Below, piece by piece: positions 9,113-17,238 of a stretch of 64,000 nucleotides of DNA; the first letter of the stretch is position 1; the number at the start of each line of letters is the position of its first letter. Source of the DNA: Sporichthyaceae bacterium (GTDB lineage: Bacteria; Actinomycetota; Actinomycetes; Sporichthyales; Sporichthyaceae); the NCBI GenBank assembly GCA_036493475.1, contig DASXPS010000147.1:29132-93131 (forward strand), in the 5' to 3' direction. The translations under genes were made by a program, and so were the position numbers. A model generated the notes under the pieces. The model saw nothing but the letters and a program-made list of their open reading frames with translations. It had not been told where the DNA came from and did no database searches.

Positions 9113-10039
9113 GTGACGCCCGCCCGGTTGCGCACCTTCCTGGCCGTGGTCGATGCCGGCTCGGCGCGGTCGGCGGCCGCACAGTTGCATGTGACGGAGT
9201 CGGCGGTCTCCGCGTCGTTGGCCGCGTTGACCAAGGACCTGGGCGTCGCCCTCGTCGAACGGGAGGGGCGCGGGCTGCGGGTGACGCCCGCGGGCCTGGT
9301 GTTCGCGGGCTATGCGCGGCGCATCCTGGGCTTGATCTCCGAAGCGGTCGAATCGACCCGTCAGGACGTCGACCCCGAGCGGGGAGGTTTGCGGTTGGCC
9401 GCAGTGACCACCGCGGGCGAGTACCTGCTGCCACCCCTGCTCGCCGGGTTCCGGCGGGCACATCCCACCGTTCGTCTGTCGGTGGAGATCGGCGCGCGGG
9501 ACCACGTGCTGCGCCGGATCGCGGAGCACGCGGTGGACGTGGTCATCGGTGGACGTCCACCGACCGGCAGTGGGTTGCGCACCTGGGCCTGGCGTCCCAA
9601 TGCGTTGGTGGTGGTCGGCGCGGAACGCACCACCGGTCTCGGCACCGCCACCTGGTTGTTGCGTGAACCCGGCTCGGGCACGCGCGATGCTGCGCTCACC
9701 TGGTTGCAGTCGCGGGGACTGCAGCCGCCCACGCTCACCCTCGGCTCGCACGGGGCGGTGGTTGCCTCGGCGGTGCAGGGCCTGGGTGTGACGTTGGTGT
9801 CCGCGGATGCGGTGGCGCACCTCCTGGAGGACGGGCGATTGGTTACCATCAGCGCGCCGGGCACCCCGCTCACCCGTCCCTGGCATGTGGTCGCCCGGCC
9901 GCTGCCCAACCCCACCACCCGCCTGTTCCTCACCCACGTGTGCGACCCGACGGTGGCCGGTGCGGTGGCCTTCCGGGCCGGTCGACCACACCCCGTGAAG
10001 CGGGTCGCAGTCCACCCCGCAGATCGCCCGCGCGGGTGA
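9113..10039 (+). CDS. cbbR: LysR-family regulator, probable CbbR
   Basis: A 308-residue LysR-type protein. The N-terminal winged HTH is ARLRTFLAVVDAGSARSAAA followed by VTESAVSASLAALTKDLG. An effector-binding domain follows (about residues 90-290: VTTAGEYLLPPLLAGFR, REPGSGTRDA, SAVQGLGVTLVS). CbbR proteins sense Calvin-cycle metabolites and activate cbb operons; here the gene diverges from cbbL with a palindrome between, supporting that role. GTG 9113 is taken as start; a TTG at 9101 is also in frame. The last ~30 residues are Pro/Arg-rich and less conserved. Confidence 0.88.
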   Translation: MTPARLRTFLAVVDAGSARSAAAQLHVTESAVSASLAALTKDLGVALVEREGRGLRVTPAGLVFAGYARRILGLISEAVESTRQDVDPERGGLRLAAVTTAGEYLLPPLLAGFRRAHPTVRLSVEIGARDHVLRRIAEHAVDVVIGGRPPTGSGLRTWAWRPNALVVVGAERTTGLGTATWLLREPGSGTRDAALTWLQSRGLQPPTLTLGSHGAVVASAVQGLGVTLVSADAVAHLLEDGRLVTISAPGTPLTRPWHVVARPLPNPTTRLFLTHVCDPTVAGAVAFRAGRPHPVKRVAVHPADRPRG

Positions 10040-10080
10040 GGGAGCCCGGCCGCGACAGCGCATAGCGTCCGGGACGGAGG

Positions 10081-10120
10081 GCGCATCTCCGGGGTTGTTG
10101 GCCCTTCCCCGGGGATGCGC
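10081..10120 (+). terminator. Hairpin between cbbR and the aldolase gene
   Basis: GCGCATCTCCGGGG (10081-10094) and CCCCGGGGATGCGC (10107-10120) pair at 13 of 14 positions around a 12-base loop. No T run follows. It could end cbbR transcription or act in the leader of the aldolase-cbbP transcript. Confidence 0.5.
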
Positions 10121-10163
10121 GCCTCGCCATTGACACCCGCCCCCCGACCGCAGGAGTGCCCGC

Positions 10164-11255
10164 GTGCCCGACATCGTGACGACCGCGCGCCGCCTGGTGC
10201 GACCCGGCCGCGGCATCCTCGCCGCAGACGAGAGCATCGCCACGATGTCCGCCCGGCTGGACGCCGTCGGAGTGCCGGCATCGGAGGCCACCCGAAGGGA
10301 TTACCGCGCGCTCCTACTGACGACCCGTCAGCTGTCCAGCTGGGTTTCGGGCATGATTTTGTGCGACGAGACGCTTCGGCAGACCCTGCCCGACGGCACC
10401 CCGTTCGTGGTGGCCGCGCGCGACCTCGACATCCAGCTGGGCGTCAAGGTCGACACCGGAGCGGTGCCGCTGCCGTTCACCGCCGGCGGCCGGATAACCG
10501 AGGGCCTCGACGGCCTGGCCCGTCGGTTGGCGGAGTATCGCGAGCTCGGTGCGACCTTCGCGAAGTGGCGCGCCGTGCTCGAGGCAACGGGCAGCAGCAC
10601 CCGCACGATCAGAGCCAACGCGCACGCACTGGCGCGCTACGCGGCGCTGTGCCAGGAACACGAGATCGTGCCCATCGTGGAGCCGGAGATTCTCATGGAC
10701 GGCCGCCACGAGATCGAAATCTGTCAGGTTCTGACGCACGCGGTACTTGGAGAGCTGTTCGAGCAATTGGACGTCATGGGTGTCGACCCGGCCGGCATCG
10801 TGCTCAAGCCGAACATGGTCGTTCCCGGTACGGGTTGCCACCAGCGCAGCTGTGGACCGGAGGACGTGGCCCGACGCACGCTCAAGGTGCTCGAGGCGCA
10901 GGTGCCCGCGGGCGTGCCCGGCGTCGCGTTCCTCTCCGGCGGCCAATCGAACGCACGCGCCTGCGCCAATCTTGCGGCGATCAATGAATTGGCGGGCCCG
11001 GCGGTGCCGTGGGCTCTGACCTTCTCCTTCGGTCGGGCGCTGGTCGGCGACGCGCTGCGCACCTGGCGGGGTGATCCAGCTGCGGTGGCCGCGGCGCAGC
11101 AGCGGCTGGCCGAGAACTGCGCGCGCGCCGCAGCGGCGTGCGTCCGCTCCGGGTTGGTCGAGATGGCAATGGCGGGGAACGACCACCGCGAGGAGCGGTT
11201 CGGCCGTGAGGAATCGCCGTTGTTCAACAGTCGCACCCTGTTCCGGGGGCGGTGA
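10164..11255 (+). CDS. Class I fructose-bisphosphate aldolase
   Basis: A 363-residue Schiff-base aldolase. N-terminal GRGILAADESIATM, the segment GVKVDTGAVPLP, catalytic lysine motif VLKPNMVVPG and C-terminal LSGGQSN and TFSFGRAL match eukaryote-like class I enzymes. In the Calvin cycle it makes fructose-1,6- and sedoheptulose-1,7-bisphosphate. It overlaps cbbP, so it is the cycle-dedicated aldolase; a class II enzyme is encoded at 59399-60424. GTG 10164 follows AGGAG. Confidence 0.93.
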   Translation: MPDIVTTARRLVRPGRGILAADESIATMSARLDAVGVPASEATRRDYRALLLTTRQLSSWVSGMILCDETLRQTLPDGTPFVVAARDLDIQLGVKVDTGAVPLPFTAGGRITEGLDGLARRLAEYRELGATFAKWRAVLEATGSSTRTIRANAHALARYAALCQEHEIVPIVEPEILMDGRHEIEICQVLTHAVLGELFEQLDVMGVDPAGIVLKPNMVVPGTGCHQRSCGPEDVARRTLKVLEAQVPAGVPGVAFLSGGQSNARACANLAAINELAGPAVPWALTFSFGRALVGDALRTWRGDPAAVAAAQQRLAENCARAAAACVRSGLVEMAMAGNDHREERFGREESPLFNSRTLFRGR

Positions 11256-12133
11256 TGTCGCCGCGGCACCCGGTAATGGCCATCACCGGATCCTCGGGCG
11301 CGGGGACCAGTTCGGTCACCCGCACGGTGCAACACATCTTCCGCCGCGAGGGCATCGATGCAGCGCTGGTCGAGGGCGATGCCTTCCATCGCTACGACCG
11401 CGCCGCGATGAAGGGCGCCATGGCCGAGGCGGAGGAGGTCGGCAACCGTCATTTCTGCCACTTCGGCCCGGAGGCCAATTTGCTCCCGGAACTCCAGACG
11501 TTGTTCCGGGGCTACGGCGAGACCGGCACCGGACTGGTCCGACGCTATCTGCACGACGACGCCGACGCCGCGTCGTTCGGCCAACCGCCCGGTACGTTCA
11601 CCGCCTGGGCGGACATCCCCGCGGGCACCGACCTGCTCTTCTACGAGGGCCTGCACGCCGGCGTGGTCACCGACGAGGTCGACATCGCCCGCTACGTCGA
11701 CCTGCTGATCGGCGTGGTGCCCATCATCAACCTGGAGTGGATTCAGAAGCTGCACCGGGACCGCACCGCCCGCGGATATTCCAGTGAGGCGGTGGTCGAC
11801 ACGATCCTGCGGCGCATGCCGGACTACATCAACTACATCTGTCCGCAGTTCTCCCGCACCCACGTCAACTTCCAGCGGGTGCCCACGGTGGACACCTCGA
11901 ATCCATTCATCGCCCGGCACATCCCCACGGCCGACGAGAGCTTCCTGGTGATCCGGTTCCGCGAGCCCCGCGGCATCGACTTTCCCTACCTGCTGTCGAT
12001 GTTGCACGACTCCTTCATGTCCCGGCCGAACGTGATCGTCGCGCCCGGCGGAAAGATGGAGCTCGCGATGCAGCTGATCCTCACCCCGATGATCCTGCGC
12101 CTGGTGGAGCACCGCCATCGATTGGCTGCCTGA
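11255..12133 (+). CDS. cbbP: Phosphoribulokinase
   Basis: A 292-residue class I (bacterial) phosphoribulokinase that makes ribulose-1,5-bisphosphate for RuBisCO. The P-loop is GSSGAGTSS; VEGDAFHRYDR holds the catalytic aspartate region, and LLFYEGLHAG the Walker B-like strand. Dimer and effector residues follow in LEWIQKLHRDRTARGYSSE and DYINYICPQFSRTHVNFQRVP. ATG 11255 shares one base with the aldolase stop; GTG 11252 is one codon earlier. With cbbL and cbbS it completes the two cycle-specific enzymes. Confidence 0.96.
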   Translation: MSPRHPVMAITGSSGAGTSSVTRTVQHIFRREGIDAALVEGDAFHRYDRAAMKGAMAEAEEVGNRHFCHFGPEANLLPELQTLFRGYGETGTGLVRRYLHDDADAASFGQPPGTFTAWADIPAGTDLLFYEGLHAGVVTDEVDIARYVDLLIGVVPIINLEWIQKLHRDRTARGYSSEAVVDTILRRMPDYINYICPQFSRTHVNFQRVPTVDTSNPFIARHIPTADESFLVIRFREPRGIDFPYLLSMLHDSFMSRPNVIVAPGGKMELAMQLILTPMILRLVEHRHRLAA

Positions 12134-12140
12134 CCTGCGC

Positions 12141-13280
12141 TCAGTCCACCGGAAGTTCGACGAACACCCGGGTGCCGCGTCCCGGTGAGCTCTCCAACCG
12201 CAGTTCGGCGCCCAGCAGCGCGGCGCGTTGCTCGATCGAGGACAACCCGAAGTGCTGCCGGGTCGGGTCCTCGGGCTTTGTCCGGGTGGTGCGCGCCTCC
12301 TGCAGCGCGAACCCCTGGCCGTCGTCGGTGCAGCCCAGCACGAGCGCGTCGCCCGCTCGTCGCAGCGACACCACGATGCGTGCCGCGCCGGCGTGCCGGA
12401 TTGCGTTGCTCAGTGCCTCCTGCGCCATGCGGTACAGCGCGGCGGCGGCGTGTGCCGGGACCTCGCCCAGCATCGCGGGCGGGTCGGTGAGCAGTTCCAC
12501 CTCGGTGCCGGCGGCCGGGGTCGAGGACTGGATCAGGGATTCCAGCGCGGCCACCAGACCGAGATCTTCCAGCACCAGGCTGTGCAGTCCGGAGATGGCC
12601 GCCCGGGTCTGGTGATAGGCCAGGTCGGCCAACTGCTGGGCAGCCGCGATCTGCGTCTGGGCCACTGCGGCGGCCCCGAGATCCCGCACCGCCAGATCCG
12701 CCGCGTTGAGGTGGAAGGCCAACGAGGCAAGCACCGTGATCACGCCGTCGTGTAGGTCGAAGGCGATCCGACGGCGTTCGTCCTCCTGGGCAGAGATGGC
12801 CGCCGCGATCAGCCGATCGCGTTCGGCGCGATGCCGCCCGACGGCCTGCCACAGCTGCTCGGTGTGCATGCGCAGGCCCAGCGGTGCGGCCAGTTCGATG
12901 GCCCGGTTCAGTTCGTCCTCGGTGAACGGCCGCGCGGCACTTCGGTAGGCGGCGAGGACACCGACGATTTCCCCATACAGTCCCGGGATGGGCGCGCAGA
13001 TGCGGCTGATGGCGTCGGCCGGCCCCATGCCCACCAGGCGGCGATGAGTCAGGTTCCGCGGCGAGTCCCGCACTATGCGCACCGGTCGACCGTCTCGGGC
13101 CACTTGACCGGTCACGCCGAAACCCAGCGGGATCCGCAGGGATTCCGCGATCCGCGCGTCACGGGGTGCGCAGGCCGCGACGAACAGGTCATCGCTGTCC
13201 ACCGCGAAAACCACGACGCTGTCCGCGGACAGATGCTCCAGCAGGTAGTCACAGTCAGGCGGGGCTGCGTTCTGACGCAC
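12141..13280 (-). CDS. Sensor histidine kinase, NarL-partner (HisKA_3) type with GAF domain
   Basis: A ~379-residue soluble kinase. The first ~140 residues (LRIPLGFGVTGQVARDGRPV, SRICAPIPGLYGEIVGVLAA) look like a GAF sensor. A HisKA_3 segment follows, QEDERRRIAFDLHDGVIT, with the phospho-accepting histidine in DLHDG. Then a HATPase_c domain with QEALSNAIRHA (N box), CTDDGQGF (G1) and GLSSIEQRAALLGA (G2). No membrane segment is seen. It directly follows its regulator: the regulator stop overlaps a possible TTG start at 13286; GTG 13280 is used here. It is convergent with cbbP, 7 bp away. Confidence 0.88.
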   Translation of the reverse strand: MRQNAAPPDCDYLLEHLSADSVVVFAVDSDDLFVAACAPRDARIAESLRIPLGFGVTGQVARDGRPVRIVRDSPRNLTHRRLVGMGPADAISRICAPIPGLYGEIVGVLAAYRSAARPFTEDELNRAIELAAPLGLRMHTEQLWQAVGRHRAERDRLIAAAISAQEDERRRIAFDLHDGVITVLASLAFHLNAADLAVRDLGAAAVAQTQIAAAQQLADLAYHQTRAAISGLHSLVLEDLGLVAALESLIQSSTPAAGTEVELLTDPPAMLGEVPAHAAAALYRMAQEALSNAIRHAGAARIVVSLRRAGDALVLGCTDDGQGFALQEARTTRTKPEDPTRQHFGLSSIEQRAALLGAELRLESSPGRGTRVFVELPVD

Positions 13281-13282
13281 AA

Positions 13283-13975
13283 TCAACGAAAGACACCCTC
13301 GCGCAGTGCGACCGAGACGGCACCCGCCCGGTCGGCCACCTCGAGCTTGCGATACAGACCGCGCAAGTGCGTCTTGACGGTGTCCTCGCTGATCACCAGC
13401 GTGCCCGCGATCGCCTTGTTCGAGTGGCCGGCCACGAGCAGGGCAAGCACCTCCGATTCGCGTTGGGTCAGGCCCAGGTGCGCACCTGGCCAGAACTCCC
13501 CGGCGGAGATGCGCGCCGCGGACAGCGCCACCCGCCCGGCCAACGCCGGATCCACGACGGTCTCCCCGTCCCGGGCGCGCCGCAGATGACCGACCAGTTC
13601 GGTGGCGTCCACCCGCTTGAGGATGTAGCCGGACGCGCCGACCCGTAGCGCTTGGAACAGGTAGTGCTCGTCGTCGTAGACGGTCAGTAGCACGACACAG
13701 ATGTTCGGATGGCGGGTGGTGATCGCCTGGCACAGGTCGATCCCGCTCGCCCGCCCCAGCCGGACGTCGCAGAGCACGACATCGGGCTGGGTGTCCGCGA
13801 CCACGGCCAGCGCGTCGTCGTAGGTGGTGGCGGTGCCCGCGATCACCACCTGGTCGGAGAAGTGGGCCAGCATCGCCGTCAGGCCGTGCAGCACCATTTC
13901 GTGGTCGTCGACGAGCACCAGTCGCAGCGCCGGGCGCTGCCCGGTGGCAACCGACGATGCGCTCGGCGCGGACAT
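13283..13975 (-). CDS. LuxR/NarL-family response regulator
   Basis: A 230-residue two-domain regulator. Receiver: LRLVLVDDHEMVLHG with the acidic pair, phospho-acceptor Asp in DVVLCDVRLG, conserved Thr in VVLLTVYDD, and Lys in GYILKRV. The C-terminal LuxR-type HTH contains LTQRESEVLALLVAGHSNKA and EDTVKTHLRGLYRKLEV. It is cotranscribed with the overlapping kinase. ATG 13975 (MSAPSASS) was chosen as it precedes the receiver closely; an ATG at 14032 is in frame. Targets are unknown; the neighbouring cbb genes are candidates. Confidence 0.9.
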   Translation of the reverse strand: MSAPSASSVATGQRPALRLVLVDDHEMVLHGLTAMLAHFSDQVVIAGTATTYDDALAVVADTQPDVVLCDVRLGRASGIDLCQAITTRHPNICVVLLTVYDDEHYLFQALRVGASGYILKRVDATELVGHLRRARDGETVVDPALAGRVALSAARISAGEFWPGAHLGLTQRESEVLALLVAGHSNKAIAGTLVISEDTVKTHLRGLYRKLEVADRAGAVSVALREGVFR

Positions 13976-14039
13976 GACGGACAGGCTATGGCGGTGGCGG
14001 GGTCCGCGACGATAGTCCGCCTCACATTTCATCCCCGTG

Positions 14040-14057
14040 CTCCCCCTGCGGGGGGAG
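14040..14057. promoter_or_regulatory. Perfect hairpin upstream of the response regulator
   Basis: CTCCCCC (14040-14046) and GGGGGAG (14051-14057) form a 7-bp stem with loop TGCG in the divergent space between the response regulator and the secreted peptidase-like gene. It would be in the 5' leader of the regulator transcript. Its role is unknown. Confidence 0.4.
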
Positions 14058-14324
14058 GGAAGCGGGGCAGAAGCCGCTGTGTCTGTGACCGAACCGGAGT
14101 GCCCCTCGGAACTGACATGTATTCTGACGCTACATCAGGTTGCTCACCGGTAGGCAATTCCTGTGAGAAACCTAACGGCGCGCCGATTTGGTTTCTGCCA
14201 TGACGGATGTTCAAATCACTCCGGTCCTTTCGGACGCCGAGTGTCAGGGGTTGCGCTCGGCGAGGTTGAAGCGACGCCGGCGTCTGTTCGTGGCTCGTTT
14301 CACGGGCACGAGCAGGTGGATTTT

Positions 14325-15017
14325 TTGGCGCGCACAAGCGGCCATCGCAAGCCAAGGACCGCCGGCACAAGCGGTCACCGCAAGCCAAAAACTGTCGGGC
14401 TGCGCCGGACCGCCGCGGGGGCGGGCCTGGTGCTGGCCGTGATCGCCGGGGCGTGCACCGTCCCCCGGGCGCCGGTGTTGGCCGCTGCGCCGGACCAAAC
14501 GCCGGCCCTCGCGCAGGCCGACGTGCGGGTCATGCCCGAGCCGGCGAGCCGCGGATGGGGCCGACCGCCGCTGGCGCTCAAGGCCCCCGCCAAGGTCGGT
14601 GCCGCGCAGACCACGCCGGGGTTCGAGCCACCGCAGGCGCCCGGGCTCGACTTGGCGGCGCTGCGCCGCGCGCAGCACTACATGGGCACCACGGGTCCGT
14701 GGTCGCGCCTGTGCCTGCGGTTCGTGCGCAAGGTCTACGGGCTGGACGCGCGCGACCGCAGCGCAATCGTCGCCTGGCATGAGTCCCGGTCCAAGCACCG
14801 CGGGGATCCTCGGCCGCCGGCCGGGGTCCCGGTGTTCTGGGCGGGTGGCGGACCCGGCCACGTGGCCCTCTCCCTGGGTAATGGCTGGGTGCTCACCAGC
14901 GACTACCCCTCGCGCGGTCACGTCACGAAGGTGACGATCAGCGCGCTCGACGAGGCGTGGAACCTGCGGTATCTGGGCTGGACCGACGACCTCGAGGGCG
15001 TCGTGGTTCACCGGTGA
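14325..15017 (+). CDS. Secreted NlpC/P60- or CHAP-like cysteine peptidase-fold protein
   Basis: The C-terminal ~115 residues carry a candidate catalytic Cys in WSRLCLRFVRKVYG and a His in GGGPGHVALSLGNGW, separated by PAGVPVFWAGG. This order fits NlpC/P60/CHAP peptidoglycan hydrolases. The N-terminus is basic with a two-unit repeat (TSGHRKP) followed by a hydrophobic segment ending VIAGAC, which may be a signal or lipoprotein anchor. A Pro/Ala-rich linker joins the halves. The start is uncertain: TTG 14325 has AGGTGG upstream; GTG 14316 and GTG 14163 are also in frame. Substrate not established. Confidence 0.65.
   Translation: MARTSGHRKPRTAGTSGHRKPKTVGLRRTAAGAGLVLAVIAGACTVPRAPVLAAAPDQTPALAQADVRVMPEPASRGWGRPPLALKAPAKVGAAQTTPGFEPPQAPGLDLAALRRAQHYMGTTGPWSRLCLRFVRKVYGLDARDRSAIVAWHESRSKHRGDPRPPAGVPVFWAGGGPGHVALSLGNGWVLTSDYPSRGHVTKVTISALDEAWNLRYLGWTDDLEGVVVHR
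14334..14399 (+). repeat. Two-unit 33-bp tandem repeat
   Basis: Two in-frame 33-base units begin at 14334 and 14367 (both start ACAAGCGG and share CGCAAGCCAA). They encode TSGHRKPRTAG and TSGHRKPKTVG, a basic stretch before the hydrophobic segment of the peptidase-like protein. Confidence 0.7.
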
Positions 15018-15023
15018 GCTGAT

Positions 15024-15605
15024 TCACGACGGCGGCGGGTAGACGTCGATGCCCGCCGCCACCGCGATCTGCCGGTACGCCGCGGCCAGATCCGCCAACC
15101 GCGCGTGCGCGTTCAACCCACTGGGATTGGGCGCGACCCACAATTGCGCCCCACCCAGGTCCTCCGGCTGCCGGCCGGAGAGGGCCCGCGGCCGGTCGAA
15201 CGCCACGCGGTACGCCGTCACCCCGAGCACCGCCACCACCACCGGGCGGATCCGGTGCACCCGGCGCAGCAGCGCCCGCTCGCCGGCCACCAACTCCTCG
15301 CGGCTCAACTCGTCGGCCCGCGCGGTGGCCACCGGCACGATGTTGGTGATCCCCACCCCGCGGTCCTGCAGGTGCGCCAGGTCCTCCGGCCGATACCCGG
15401 TGCCCGCCGCGATCAGCCGGTCGCTGATGCCGGCCCGGTACAGCGCCGGATAGAACCGATTGCCCGGCCGGGCGAAGTGCGCCTGCACCGCCGCGGTCAG
15501 CAGCCCCGGGTTGATCCCGACGAACAGCAGCTTCGTCGACGGCCCGAGCAGGTCCGGCAACCGCGTGCCGCGGAATGACTCCAGCTGCGCCCGGGTGAAC
15601 CCCAC
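15024..15605 (-). CDS. mug: Mismatch-specific (G:U/T) DNA glycosylase, MUG family
   Basis: A 193-residue member of the uracil-DNA glycosylase superfamily. The catalytic-loop motif is FVGINPGLLTA and the second motif is WVAPNPSGLNAHA; GNRFYPALYRAG lies between, as in MUG/TDG enzymes. It excises uracil or thymine opposite G. The GTG start at 15605 immediately precedes the conserved FTRAQLESF; the frame is open much further but only as antisense to selO. It is divergent from selO, 42 bp away. Confidence 0.9.
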   Translation of the reverse strand: MGFTRAQLESFRGTRLPDLLGPSTKLLFVGINPGLLTAAVQAHFARPGNRFYPALYRAGISDRLIAAGTGYRPEDLAHLQDRGVGITNIVPVATARADELSREELVAGERALLRRVHRIRPVVVAVLGVTAYRVAFDRPRALSGRQPEDLGGAQLWVAPNPSGLNAHARLADLAAAYRQIAVAAGIDVYPPPS

Positions 15606-15647
15606 GCGCGCAGCATGCCGTGCCGTCGCCGGGTTAGCCTCGAAGGC

Positions 15648-17120
15648 ATGAGTGTCGCGACGGGCGTGCAGTTCGAGTTCGACAACTCCTTCGTGCGTGA
15701 CCTGCCGGGATTGTTCACCCCCTGGCAGCCGCAGGCAGTGCCCGAGCCCGCCCTGATCGTGCTCAACGAGCCGCTGGCCCGCGAACTCGGCCTCGACCCC
15801 GCGGCGCTGGCCGCACCCGACGGCGTGCAGATCCTGGCCGGCAACACGGTGCCGGACGGCGCGGCGAGCGTCGCGCAGGCCTACGCCGGACACCAGTTCG
15901 GCGGCTACTCCCCGCGGCTGGGCGACGGGCGGGCCTTTTTGCTCGGCGAGATTCTCGACACCAACGGCAACCGCCGTGACCTGCACCTGAAGGGCAGCGG
16001 ACGCACCATCTACTCCCGCGGCGCCGACGGCCGCGCCGCGCTCGGCCCGATGCTGCGCGAATACATCATCGGCGAGGGCATGCACGCCCTGGGCATCCCG
16101 ACCACCCGCGCGCTGTCTGTGGTCTTCAGCGGCGAGCACATCGCCAGAGACACCGGCCTGGTGCCCGGCGCCGTCCTGGTCCGGGTCGCGGCCAGCCACC
16201 TGCGCGTGGGCAGCTTCCAGTACGCCCGCGCCGCCGAGGATGACACCCTGCTGCGTCGTCTCGCGCTGCACGCCATCATCCGCCACCACCCCGCTGCCAC
16301 CGCCGACCCGAATCCCTACGCCGCGCTGCTGCGCGGCGTCATCGAGGTGCAGGCCGCGCTGGTCGCGCAGTGGATGGGCGTCGGCTTCGTACACGGGGTG
16401 ATGAACACCGACAACGTGACGATCTCCGGCGAGACCATCGACTACGGGCCCTGCGCGTTCCTCGACGGCTTCGATCCCGCCGCGGTGTTCTCCTCGATCG
16501 ATTCCGGCGGCCGCTACGCCTACCAGAACCAGCCCGCGATCACCCTGTGGAACCTGACCCGGTTCGCCGAAGCGCTGCTGCCACTGCTCGCCGAGGACGG
16601 GGCGGACATTGAGATCGCCAAGGCCGAACTGGAGCGCTTCGCCGGGCTTTTCGAGGAGCGTTGGCTCCGCCTCATGCTGGGCAAGATCGGCCTGCCGGCG
16701 GACGGCGGTGACATGGCGCTGGTGCAGGGCCTGCTCGGCACGCTCGCCGGACAGCGCGCGGATTGGACCGGCTCGTTCCGCGCCCTGGCCGACGTGCTGC
16801 GTGGGGAGGACCCCGACGCGTCGTTCTTCCACCCCGACCCGGTGCGCGCCTGGGTGGCCGACTGGCGCGTCGCGTTGGACGGCGCCGGGATCGTGCCCGA
16901 GGCCGCAGCCGCCGCGATGGACCGGATCAACCCGCTCTACATCCCGCGCAACCACCTCGTCGAGGCCGCGCTGAGCGCCGCCGAGTCCGACGACCTCACC
17001 CCACTGCACGACCTCATCGACGCCATCACCCACCCCTACGACCGCCGTCCCGGCCTGGACGCCTATGCCCAGCCGGCCCCCGACAACTTCGGCCCCTACC
17101 GCACCTTCTGCGGCACCTGA
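15648..17120 (+). CDS. selO: Protein adenylyltransferase SelO (YdiU family)
   Basis: A 490-residue pseudokinase-fold enzyme that transfers AMP from ATP to Ser/Thr/Tyr of proteins. Seen motifs: YAGHQFGGYSPRLGDGRA, DLHLKGSGRTIYSRGADGRA (nucleotide-binding Lys/Arg), LREYIIGEGMHALGIPTTRA, and metal-binding GVMNTDNVTISGETIDYGP. It ends with YRTFCGT: a cysteine near the C-terminus where many family members have a redox Cys. ATG 15648 (MSVATGV) is preferred to an upstream ATG at 15615. Confidence 0.95.
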   Translation: MSVATGVQFEFDNSFVRDLPGLFTPWQPQAVPEPALIVLNEPLARELGLDPAALAAPDGVQILAGNTVPDGAASVAQAYAGHQFGGYSPRLGDGRAFLLGEILDTNGNRRDLHLKGSGRTIYSRGADGRAALGPMLREYIIGEGMHALGIPTTRALSVVFSGEHIARDTGLVPGAVLVRVAASHLRVGSFQYARAAEDDTLLRRLALHAIIRHHPAATADPNPYAALLRGVIEVQAALVAQWMGVGFVHGVMNTDNVTISGETIDYGPCAFLDGFDPAAVFSSIDSGGRYAYQNQPAITLWNLTRFAEALLPLLAEDGADIEIAKAELERFAGLFEERWLRLMLGKIGLPADGGDMALVQGLLGTLAGQRADWTGSFRALADVLRGEDPDASFFHPDPVRAWVADWRVALDGAGIVPEAAAAAMDRINPLYIPRNHLVEAALSAAESDDLTPLHDLIDAITHPYDRRPGLDAYAQPAPDNFGPYRTFCGT

Positions 17121-17136
17121 GCGGTCCGCGGAGTAC

Positions 17137-17200
17137 CCCCGAAAGCGCAGAACGGTACGGATAGGACGCGGGATTCGCGTACGGTTCTGCGCTTTCGGGG
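17137..17200. repeat. Long inverted repeat, element A copy 1
   Basis: Arms 17137-17159 and 17178-17200 (23 nt; core GAAAGCGCAGAAC) pair at 22 of 23 positions around an 18-nt loop. It lies between convergent selO and the nuclease gene, and probably ends transcription from both sides. The same arm sequence recurs at 18235-18296 in opposite orientation. Confidence 0.8.
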
Positions 17201-17238
17201 AGAACGAGTGTTGCTCGCGGGGCTTGTGGTGCCCGTGC

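Noticed and set aside
14058..14324. ydaO-like (c-di-AMP) riboswitch before the peptidase-like gene
   Set aside because: Such riboswitches often precede cell-wall hydrolases and there is a GGTAGGC-like element near 14150, but the conserved core segments and pairing were not found.
15606..17033. Minus-strand extension fusing mug to 475 upstream codons
   Set aside because: The extension is antisense to selO and has no similarity; the conserved MUG domain starts at 15605.
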